Assembly: GCF_046115505.1 (NCBI RefSeq)
Contig: NZ_CP170736.1
Location: 806,001-870,000, forward strand
DNA: 64,000 nt
Origin: Dellaglioa kimchii
GTDB lineage: Bacteria; Bacillota; Bacilli; Lactobacillales; Lactobacillaceae
Direction of reading: 5' to 3'
The notes under the pieces were generated by a model that was given only the letters and a program-made list of their open reading frames with translations, was not told where the DNA came from and made no database searches. This document shows positions 57,256 through 64,000 of the stretch, in pieces. The translations under genes were made by a program, and so were the position numbers. Numbering within the stretch: position 1 is the stretch's first letter; every line of letters starts with the position of its first letter.

Positions 57256-57303
57256 ACACTACATCTTGTGTGATGCAACTTAAAATCACACTAAATGTGG
57301 TGT
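57256..57303. promoter_or_regulatory. Tandem NrdR boxes upstream of nrdHIEF
   Basis: ACACTACATCTTGTGT (57256-57271) and ACACTAAATGTGGTGT (57288-57303) match the NrdR consensus at 14 and 13 of 16 positions by my alignment. They are 32 bp apart, near three helical turns. Confidence 0.85.
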
Positions 57304-57312
57304 TTTTTTCAA

Positions 57313-57340
57313 TTGATTTTTAGTTTGTGTGCTGTATACT
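57313..57340 (+). promoter_or_regulatory. nrdHIEF promoter
   Basis: TTGATT (57313-57318) and TATACT (57335-57340) with a 16-bp spacer, immediately downstream of the NrdR boxes. Confidence 0.65.
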
Positions 57341-57378
57341 TATCTTACTTAACAAAATAACAGAGGAGGATTTATATA

Positions 57379-57609
57379 ATGAAAAAAGTTACTGTATTTA
57401 CAAAAAATAACTGCATCCAATGCAAAATGACAAAACGCTTCTTAAAAGAAAACAACGTAGAATTTAACGAACGTAACATTTCCGAAGACGACAACGCTAT
57501 AGATTACTTGAAAGGCCAAGGTTTCCAAGCTGTTCCTGTTGTAGAAGCTACTGGATTTGATACCATCGCCGGATTTCGTCCTGATATGCTTAAAAAGTTG
57601 GCAGTCTAA
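57379..57609 (+). CDS. nrdH: Glutaredoxin-like electron donor NrdH
   Basis: The 76-residue thioredoxin-fold protein has the redox motif CIQC at about residues 12-15 (NNCIQCKMTKRFL) and GFRPDMLKKL at the end. It reduces NrdE. AGAGGAGG upstream. First gene of nrdHIEF, overlapping nrdI by one base. Confidence 0.96.
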   Translation: MKKVTVFTKNNCIQCKMTKRFLKENNVEFNERNISEDDNAIDYLKGQGFQAVPVVEATGFDTIAGFRPDMLKKLAV

Positions 57610-57989
57610 TGAAAATTGTTTTCTTTAGCATTACTGGGCAAACACGACGCTTTATCAATAAGATTGGCTATCCTTCATTTGAAATTGATCCAACAAACCC
57701 GCTTATTGAATTAAATGAACCCTATATTTTAATTGTTCCAACATATGAAATCGGGCTCACTGAATCGGTCAACGACTTTATTGAATATCAATCAAATAGA
57801 GAAAATATACTGGGTGTTGTTGGCGGTGGGAACCGGAACTTCGCCCAACTTTTTATTTTTACAGCAAAAGATATCGCAACCGACTATCACGTCCTATTAT
57901 TATATGAATTTGAATTCAATGGCACTGAAGAAGATGTAATCAATATGAAGAAAGTAGTTGATGAAATTGACATTAAAAACGTTAGATAG
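57609..57989 (+). CDS. nrdI: Flavodoxin-like NrdI
   Basis: The 126-residue FMN protein starts MKIVFFSITGQTRRF and has VVGGGNRNFAQLF. NrdI supplies the oxidant that assembles the manganese-tyrosyl radical cofactor in NrdF. It overlaps nrdE by 29 nt. Confidence 0.95.
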   Translation: MKIVFFSITGQTRRFINKIGYPSFEIDPTNPLIELNEPYILIVPTYEIGLTESVNDFIEYQSNRENILGVVGGGNRNFAQLFIFTAKDIATDYHVLLLYEFEFNGTEEDVINMKKVVDEIDIKNVR

Positions 57990-60138
57990 TGATAAAGTCA
58001 CTTATTATGACTTAAATAATGAAATTAATATTCCCGTAGACGGTCAAATTCCACTTCAAAAAGATCAAGAGGCCTTAACTGCCTTTTTAAAAGAAAATGT
58101 TGCTGAAAATACAATGCAATTTGATTCACTAAAAGCACGTTTTGATTATTTAATTGACAACAACTATATTGAAACTGATTTTTATAATAAATATGACTTC
58201 TCATTTATAGAGGAGCTGTACACTTATTTAGCAGCTCAAAAATTCCATTTTGGCACATTTATGGCTGCCTACAAATTTTACGCTCAATATGCACTTAAAA
58301 CTGATAATAATGCCTACTATCTTGAAAATTATATTGATCGTGTTGCAATGAATGTTCTTTATTTTGCTGATGGCAATACAGATCTAGCAATGAATTTAGC
58401 TGACGAAATGATTCACCAACGTTACCAACCAGCTACACCTAGTTTCTTAAATGCAGGTCGTAAGCGTCGTGGCGAATTAGTTTCTTGCTTCTTAATTCAA
58501 ATTACTGATGATATGAATGGTATTGGACGTGGCATTAACTCAGCACTTCAATTATCACGAATTGGTGGTGGTGTTGGTATTACGCTCAGTAATTTACGTG
58601 GCGCTGGTGCACCAATTAAAGGGATTGAAGGCGCTGCTTCTGGTGTCCTACCCGTTATGAAATTATTAGAAGATAGTTTTTCATATTCTAACCAATTAGG
58701 ACAGCGACAAGGTGCTGGAGTTGTCTATTTAGACGTCTTCCATCCAGATATTGTTGCTTTCTTGTCAGCTAAAAAAGAAAATGCTGATGAAAAAATCCGT
58801 GTTAAAACTTTATCATTAGGTATTACCGTACCTGATAAATTTTATGAACTCATTAAAGATAATGCAACGATGTATCTTTTCGATCCCTACGGTGTTGAAA
58901 GAGAATATGGAGTCCCTTATTCCTATGTTGATATCACAAAAGAATATGATAATATGGTTGCCAACAAAAATATTAGTAAAAAAACGATTCTTGCCCGCGA
59001 ATTAGAAACTGAAATTTCTAAACTGCAACAAGAATCTGGCTATCCTTATATCGTCAATGTTGATACTGCAAATCGCGCAAACCCAATTGATGGTAAAATA
59101 ATTATGAGTAATCTTTGTTCAGAAATTATGCAAGTTCAGACACCATCAACTGTGAATAATGCGCAAGGCTACGATGTTATGGGGACTGATATTTCATGTA
59201 ACTTAGGCTCAACTAACATTGTTAATATGATGGCTTCTCCAGATTTTGGCCGTTCAGTTGATTCAATGGTTCGCGCCTTAACTTTTGTAACTGATAGTTC
59301 AGATATTGATGTTGTGCCTCCTATTCAACATGGAAATAACTTAGCACATACCATCGGTTTAGGTGCTATGGGCTTACATGCCTACTTCGCTAAAAACCAT
59401 ATGCATTATGGTTCAGAAGACTCAATCGATTTCACTAGTGTTTATTTTATGATGCTTAACTATTACTCATTAAAATCATCAAATGCTATCGCTAAGGAAA
59501 AAAATGAAACATTCCATAACTTTGAGAAAAGTACTTATGCAACTGGCACCTACTTTGATAAGTATCTTAACGAAGATTGGGGCCCTGCTTCTGATAAAGT
59601 TGCTGCCTTATTTGATGGTATCGACATCCCTAATCAAGAAGATTGGGCGACTTTGAAAGCTAATATTCAAGCTGACGGTCTTTATCATCAAAATAGATTG
59701 GCTGTTGCACCTAATGGTTCTATTTCATATATTAACGATACTACTGCCAGTCTTCACCCAATTATTAACCGGATCGAAGAGCGTCAAGAAAAGAAAATTG
59801 GAAAGATTTACTATCCAGCTCCTTACCTTTCAAATGACACGATTCCATACTATACTTCTGCATACGACATGGATATGCGTAAAGTTATTGACGTTTACGC
59901 TGCTGCACAGGAACATATCGATCAATCACTTAGTTTAACTTTATTCATGCGTTCAACGATTCCTGAAGGCCTCTATGAATGGAAAAATGGTCGGACAGAT
60001 AAAATGACAACACGTGACTTAAACATTTTGCGTAATTATGCGTATAATAAAGGTATTAAGTCAATTTACTACATCAGAACCTTTACTGATGATCAAGAAG
60101 AAGTTGGCGCAAATGCTTGTGAGAGTTGTGTTATCTAA
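57961..60138 (+). CDS. nrdE: Class Ib ribonucleoside-diphosphate reductase alpha subunit
   Basis: The protein of about 725 residues has the class I large-subunit core: PATPSFLNAGRKRRGELVSCFL, NLGSTNIVNM and the C-terminal redox pair in ACESCVI. It lacks an N-terminal ATP-cone, as expected for class Ib. The start at the ATG at 57961 lies within nrdI, so the two are coupled. Confidence 0.96.
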   Translation: MKLTLKTLDSDKVTYYDLNNEINIPVDGQIPLQKDQEALTAFLKENVAENTMQFDSLKARFDYLIDNNYIETDFYNKYDFSFIEELYTYLAAQKFHFGTFMAAYKFYAQYALKTDNNAYYLENYIDRVAMNVLYFADGNTDLAMNLADEMIHQRYQPATPSFLNAGRKRRGELVSCFLIQITDDMNGIGRGINSALQLSRIGGGVGITLSNLRGAGAPIKGIEGAASGVLPVMKLLEDSFSYSNQLGQRQGAGVVYLDVFHPDIVAFLSAKKENADEKIRVKTLSLGITVPDKFYELIKDNATMYLFDPYGVEREYGVPYSYVDITKEYDNMVANKNISKKTILARELETEISKLQQESGYPYIVNVDTANRANPIDGKIIMSNLCSEIMQVQTPSTVNNAQGYDVMGTDISCNLGSTNIVNMMASPDFGRSVDSMVRALTFVTDSSDIDVVPPIQHGNNLAHTIGLGAMGLHAYFAKNHMHYGSEDSIDFTSVYFMMLNYYSLKSSNAIAKEKNETFHNFEKSTYATGTYFDKYLNEDWGPASDKVAALFDGIDIPNQEDWATLKANIQADGLYHQNRLAVAPNGSISYINDTTASLHPIINRIEERQEKKIGKIYYPAPYLSNDTIPYYTSAYDMDMRKVIDVYAAAQEHIDQSLSLTLFMRSTIPEGLYEWKNGRTDKMTTRDLNILRNYAYNKGIKSIYYIRTFTDDQEEVGANACESCVI

Positions 60139-60159
60139 ACTGTAACGGAGGAAAGTTAA

Positions 60160-61152
60160 ATGAATAATGATAGTTACAAAGCAATTAATTGGAACGAAGT
60201 TGAAGATCAAGTTGATAAAGCAACTTGGGAAAAACTAACAGAACAATTTTGGTTAGATACACGTATCCCCCTTTCAAATGATTTAGATGATTGGCGTACG
60301 CTGAGCCCTGCAGAAAAAACATTAGTTGGGCATGATTTTGGTGGGCTAACATTGTTGGATACAGTCCAATCACAAGATGGGATGGAAGCGTTGCGTCATG
60401 ATACACGGACTGCTCATGAAGAAGCTGTTTTAAATAATATTCAATTTATGGAATCTGTTCATGCTAAAAGTTATTCATCAATCTTTTCAACATTGAATAC
60501 AGCTTCAGAGATTACTGAAATTTTCGAATGGACAGACAAAAATGAATTTTTACAAAAAAAGGCACAACGTATTAATGGTATTTACCAAAACGGGTCACCA
60601 TTAGAGAAAAAAGTTGCTTCTGTTTTTCTTGAAACGTTCTTATTCTACTCTGGTTTCTATACGCCACTTTACTATTTAGGCCATAACAAATTGGCAAACG
60701 TTGCTGAAATTATTAAATTAATTTTACGTGATGAATCTGTTCATGGTACCTTCATTGGCTATAAATTCCAGCTAGGTTTCAACGAACTTTCTGAAGAAGA
60801 ACAAGGTAAAATGAAGACCTGGATGTATGACCTTCTATTTGAATTATATGAAAATGAAGAAAAATATACTCATGAACTTTATGATGAAGTTGGTTGGACT
60901 GAAGAAGTTTTGACCTTTTTACGTTACAATGCTAACAAAGCATTAATGAATTTAGGCCAAGATCCTTTATTCCCTGATACAGCTTCTGATGTTAATCCCG
61001 TTGTTATGAACGGAATTTCAACATCAACATCTAATCATGATTTCTTCTCTCAAGTTGGTAATGGCTACTTACTTGGTAGTGTGGAATCAATGGATGATTC
61101 AGATTATGAAATTGGTGAAAGTGGCCAAATGAAACGTCGTCCTAAACGTTAG
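60160..61152 (+). CDS. nrdF: Class Ib ribonucleoside-diphosphate reductase beta subunit
   Basis: The 330-residue ferritin-like protein has the metal ligands in NIQFMESVHAKSY (Glu and His) and LRDESVHGTFIGYKFQ. It carries the manganese-tyrosyl radical. CGGAGGAAAG precedes the ATG. Last gene of the operon. Confidence 0.96.
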   Translation: MNNDSYKAINWNEVEDQVDKATWEKLTEQFWLDTRIPLSNDLDDWRTLSPAEKTLVGHDFGGLTLLDTVQSQDGMEALRHDTRTAHEEAVLNNIQFMESVHAKSYSSIFSTLNTASEITEIFEWTDKNEFLQKKAQRINGIYQNGSPLEKKVASVFLETFLFYSGFYTPLYYLGHNKLANVAEIIKLILRDESVHGTFIGYKFQLGFNELSEEEQGKMKTWMYDLLFELYENEEKYTHELYDEVGWTEEVLTFLRYNANKALMNLGQDPLFPDTASDVNPVVMNGISTSTSNHDFFSQVGNGYLLGSVESMDDSDYEIGESGQMKRRPKR

Positions 61153-61153
61153 A

Positions 61154-61203
61154 CAAAAAAATCCTTACTATCAGTTTTTAGGCTGATAGTAAGGATTTTT
61201 TAT
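61154..61203. terminator. Bidirectional terminator after nrdF
   Basis: A 14-bp perfect stem (61161-61174 with 61183-61196) with flanking A and T runs, between the convergent nrdF and sdpI-like genes. Confidence 0.9.
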
Positions 61204-61224
61204 TTAACGGGTTTAACTTTACAA

Positions 61225-61761
61225 TTACAGTAATATTCCCACTATTCCCGCACAAAGCATCAATATTCCTATAACGACCATCCATACACCTGATAAACGA
61301 TTTAATTTCTCACGATAACTAGAATCCTGCGTTATTTTTTTCGTTCTAAAGTTGCTATATTTATTAGGATCCGTTTTAGGCGCGTAGTTTCCTAAGATAA
61401 TCAGCAATGTTCCCACTATCAGTGCAACACTACCAATAATATTAACTTGATGTCCCAACGCGGTAGCATACATCATTGTTGCTAAAATTATTGATAAAAT
61501 TGGCGTAATCCAAATTATAGCTGTATCTAGTTTCTTATTTTGACGATTAGCGCTATCTATTACCATTATCACCACACTGATTAAAATCATCAATAATGGG
61601 AACCCAATAATAACTAGATTTTTACCACCATACTGATCAATATTCCCAGCTATATTCCAGTGAATCGGAATTTTATCGGGTATTTTGTGATACAAAACTA
61701 CTCCCATAATCATTGGGACAAATCCAAATAAAATGACGCTGATATTCCTTTTATTTTTCAT
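61225..61761 (-). CDS. SdpI family membrane protein
   Basis: The protein of about 178 residues has about six helices. The N-terminal half is a DUF1648 segment (YHKIPDKIPIHWNIAGNIDQYG), and the C-terminal half has GNYAPKTDPNKYSNFRT and KLNRLSGVWMVVIGI, as in SdpI. In B. subtilis SdpI is both the immunity protein against the SdpC toxin and part of its regulation. Here there is no SdpC or SdpR-like gene next to it, so the role is open. AGGAGGAGAC upstream. Confidence 0.82.
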   Translation of the reverse strand: MKNKRNISVILFGFVPMIMGVVLYHKIPDKIPIHWNIAGNIDQYGGKNLVIIGFPLLMILISVVIMVIDSANRQNKKLDTAIIWITPILSIILATMMYATALGHQVNIIGSVALIVGTLLIILGNYAPKTDPNKYSNFRTKKITQDSSYREKLNRLSGVWMVVIGILMLCAGIVGILL

Positions 61762-61885
61762 CATTGTCTCCTCCTGTCAGATATCATAACTATTTTAAAT
61801 AGGTCGAAATAGTTACTTGATTCAAGCTAAAATGATTACTACTTTTACCAGTTGATATACTTTATTTCTTTAGCAATATAGTTAA

Positions 61886-61931
61886 AAAAATAGTATTTAG
61901 AGCTAATTGAAAACTAACCCTAAATACTATT
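61886..61931 (-). terminator. Terminator of the CorC/HlyC-family gene
   Basis: An 11-bp stem AATAGTATTTA/TAAATACTATT (about 61890-61900 with 61921-61931), followed by a T run on the minus strand. The other bases between 61765 and 61886 hold no recognisable gene. Confidence 0.75.
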
Positions 61932-61934
61932 CTT

Positions 61935-63275
61935 TCAAGCGTTCACTTTGTTAATCGCTCTTTTATCTGTTGGTAAAACAGTTACTTCAAATTCTGAAAT
62001 ATAAGCATTTTCATAATCCAACGCCTTAATGTTAAAATTAGCAATTTTCATTTCATCATTAGCTCGAAATTTTGAGTCATTATTAAGCACAAATCCAGTA
62101 AGCGTCACCGCTTCACTTTCTTCCGCTTCTTTAAGCGTTGTATCAAAATATCTTTCAAAATCATATAATGTTACTTTACCTGAAACTTTAAATTTATTGT
62201 TACCCATATCTACGATATTATCATCATTTGTATCATCAAATTCTTCTCTAACAACACCAAATAATTCTTCATAGATATCTTTATCTGTCACAATTCCTGA
62301 AGTCCCACCATACTCATTAACGACAATAACGATTGGTGTTCGCTTAGATACCATAACGTCCATAATACTATGAACTTCAGCATTTTCTTGAACGGCCGGA
62401 ATATCACGCATAATTGTTGAAATCAAATTTGTTTTATCAATTTTTTCCTGTCGCAATAAATCATAGCTATAAACGTATCCAATAACCTTATCTTTATCAT
62501 TGTTAGCAATAACTGGGAACCTTGAATATCTAGTTCTCCAATATAAATTAACAACGTTTCTAATTGAATCGTCTACGTCTACTGCAACCATAGATGTTCG
62601 GTCAATCATGATATCTTCTGCCACTTTATCATTCATATCAAATGCTCGTCGCATGAATGTTAAATCTTCTTCATCAAGTTCACCAGCATTTGCGGATAAT
62701 CGAGATAATGAGAGAATTTCAGTTTGCGAATAAATATCTTCTTCATTTTCAACTTCATAACCTAACAAATGCGTAATCCAATTTGCTGAACGATCTAAAA
62801 TCCAAATTAATGGGTATAACACAATATGGAAAAACATAATAGGACGGACAATAAATAATAATACTGGCAATGGATCTGCAATTGCAATATTTTTAGGTAC
62901 TAAATCAGTAAAAACAGCATGAATAACAGTAAAAATAAGAATTGCAGCAACCGATGCAACAGCATTTGCCATAGCCGCGGGTAATATATTTGATTGGATA
63001 ATCGCATCTGCTATTGTTTTTTCACCAATCCAACCAAGAATCAAACTAGTTGAAGTGATACCAACTTGGGCCGTTGACAGATACTCTGTTAGGTTCTCCG
63101 TCATATGAATAGCCCGCTTAATATTTTTAAGCGGCTTCTTCCCATACATATCTTTTAATGCACTAATACGGACACGAACCAATGCATACTCAGTCAGTGT
63201 AAATAACACAGACAAAAGTAATATTGCGATTATAACAATTACGTTCACTAAATAATTTTCCGGACCAGAATCCAA
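61935..63275 (-). CDS. CNNM/CorC (HlyC) family membrane protein with CBS domains
   Basis: The 446-residue protein has an N-terminal DUF21 membrane domain with about four helices (up to about 175), a CBS pair (about 205-330, with DRTSMVAVDVDD and VVNEYGGTSGIVTDKDI) and a C-terminal CorC_HlyC domain (about 350-435). Relatives affect magnesium or cobalt efflux, although members are often labelled hemolysins. Start is TTG after GGGTG. No in-frame ATG exists near it. Single gene with its own terminator. Confidence 0.88.
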   Translation of the reverse strand: MDSGPENYLVNVIVIIAILLLSVLFTLTEYALVRVRISALKDMYGKKPLKNIKRAIHMTENLTEYLSTAQVGITSTSLILGWIGEKTIADAIIQSNILPAAMANAVASVAAILIFTVIHAVFTDLVPKNIAIADPLPVLLFIVRPIMFFHIVLYPLIWILDRSANWITHLLGYEVENEEDIYSQTEILSLSRLSANAGELDEEDLTFMRRAFDMNDKVAEDIMIDRTSMVAVDVDDSIRNVVNLYWRTRYSRFPVIANNDKDKVIGYVYSYDLLRQEKIDKTNLISTIMRDIPAVQENAEVHSIMDVMVSKRTPIVIVVNEYGGTSGIVTDKDIYEELFGVVREEFDDTNDDNIVDMGNNKFKVSGKVTLYDFERYFDTTLKEAEESEAVTLTGFVLNNDSKFRANDEMKIANFNIKALDYENAYISEFEVTVLPTDKRAINKVNA

Positions 63276-63406
63276 GGTAACACCCTACTTTCAATTTGTT
63301 GTAATTTCTTAACTTCCATTATATCAAAAATATTGTTCATAAACTAGTTAACACTTTATCATTATATCTGAAATAAGGCTATCTAAATCTATATATCTTG
63401 GTATTA

Positions 63407-63424
63407 TCTTAATTATAATTAAGA
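63407..63424. repeat. 18-bp perfect palindrome TCTTAATTATAATTAAGA
   Basis: The sequence equals its reverse complement. It lies in the 242-nt gap between the CorC-like and DUF998 genes. It could be an operator or chance in AT-rich DNA. TATAAT hexamers at 63475-63480 and 63491-63496 may belong to the DUF998 gene promoter. Confidence 0.5.
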
Positions 63425-63517
63425 AGAGTTACTTTTAATGATTCTTTTTACAAACAACTATTACTTAAATAAGTTATAATAAAAATATCATATAATAATT
63501 AGAATTGGGGATCTATA

Positions 63518-64000
63518 ATGAACTTTTTAAAGAAATATGGTTTTTATTTAATGGCACTTGCCGTTATAAGTGAGTGGATTTTACCTTTAGCATTAGCACC
63601 TTTCGTACCTGGTTATCTACAATTCACTAATTTAATTAGTGATTTTGGGGAAGTTGGCGTTCCAACTCATATGGCATTTAAAGTTTGGGAAGTTATAAAT
63701 GGCCTTCTTTTCTTACTTTCAGCACCAGCTTTTTATGAATACTTTAAAGGTACGTCAAAAAAATTAGCCAGCTGGTTTACCGCTATGTTAATTATTTTTA
63801 GTATGACTGATTGTCTTTTAACAGGGATTTTCGATCGTGCACTCACATCAAATACACAAAGCATTACGGGTATGATCCATAATTATTCGTCAGGCATTGG
63901 CGACACCGCTCTTTTGATAAGTATGTTTTTTTTATTAAAACTCTATCAAATGCAAGGTAAAAAATTAATTACAACCCTTTTATTAGTTGCCTTTGTTGTT
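63518..64000 (+). CDS. DUF998 family membrane protein, cut by window end
   Basis: An open frame starts at the ATG at 63518 (TTGGGG upstream) and continues past the window edge, giving 161 residues so far. It has at least four hydrophobic segments, and ISDFGEVGVPTHMAFKVWEVINGLLF resembles DUF998 proteins. Function unknown. The 3' end is not in the window. Confidence 0.75.
   Translation, partial: MNFLKKYGFYLMALAVISEWILPLALAPFVPGYLQFTNLISDFGEVGVPTHMAFKVWEVINGLLFLLSAPAFYEYFKGTSKKLASWFTAMLIIFSMTDCLLTGIFDRALTSNTQSITGMIHNYSSGIGDTALLISMFFLLKLYQMQGKKLITTLLLVAFVV

Overview
The window is AT-rich chromosomal DNA from a low-GC Gram-positive bacterium, almost certainly a member of the Lactobacillaceae. 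The evidence is gene content and order (comFA-comFC-hpf-secA-prfB-ftsE-ftsX, tadA-ffs-dnaX-ybaB-recR-yaaL-tmk-darA-holB-yabA-rsmI, tsaB-rimI-tsaD, groES-groEL beside a CPBP protease and an ABC-F protein), an rRNA operon followed by a long tRNA cluster, and salvage rather than synthesis of vitamins. The 16S looks like a Lactobacillaceae 16S. The sakei/algida side of the family is my guess only. There are no CRISPR arrays, intact insertion sequences, prophages or recognisable defence islands. This is mainly core genome.

Layout. 0.2-1.6 kb: a YhfI-like metallo-beta-lactamase-fold hydrolase and an HmoB/TRAP-like protein. 1.7-7.0 kb: a Bce-type antimicrobial-peptide module, with the ABC transporter divergent from the response regulator, kinase and a VanX-like dipeptidase. 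7.0-9.9 kb: the anaerobic ribonucleotide reductase nrdDG with NrdR boxes. 10.0-10.4 kb: a decayed tyrosine integrase. 10.5-17.4 kb: on the minus strand, two rRNA promoters, 16S, 23S, 5S and 19 tRNAs ending at a terminator. 17.5-28.9 kb (minus): a PhoPR-like two-component system, a MinJ-like PDZ protein, ftsEX, prfB with its programmed frameshift, secA, hpf and comFC-comFA. 29-32.7 kb: YigZ family protein, tagO/wecA and kimA. 33-37.7 kb: groESL with CIRCE, a CPBP protease and a YdiF-like ABC-F ATPase. 37.8-41.4 kb: a TPP riboswitch and the thiamine salvage operon thiM-thiD-thiE-cytX. 41.5-47.6 kb (minus): the t6A genes tsaB-rimI-tsaD, galE, a tautomerase, a folT-like ECF substrate-binding gene behind a THF riboswitch, and brnQ. 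47.7-57.2 kb: an asparaginase, then a long minus-strand housekeeping block including SRP RNA. 57.2-61.2 kb: class Ib reductase nrdHIEF, again with paired NrdR boxes. 61.2-64 kb: SdpI-family and CorC/HlyC-family membrane proteins and the start of a DUF998 membrane protein cut by the window edge.

How parts work together. Both ribonucleotide reductase systems carry tandem NrdR-like boxes about three helical turns apart, so one repressor probably controls both. The two vitamin-uptake loci each have a cognate riboswitch (TPP and THF). KimA and DarA both belong to the cyclic-di-AMP/potassium circuit. The Bce module combines peptide sensing and export with a putative D-Ala-D-Ala dipeptidase, which suggests a cell-wall stress response, but the dipeptidase has Asp where VanX has its third zinc ligand. 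I found no clearly new system. The most unusual items are that VanX variant, its BceA partner with an altered signature motif, the odd folT riboswitch, several tRNAs with stem mismatches, and the integrase remnant next to the tRNA cluster.
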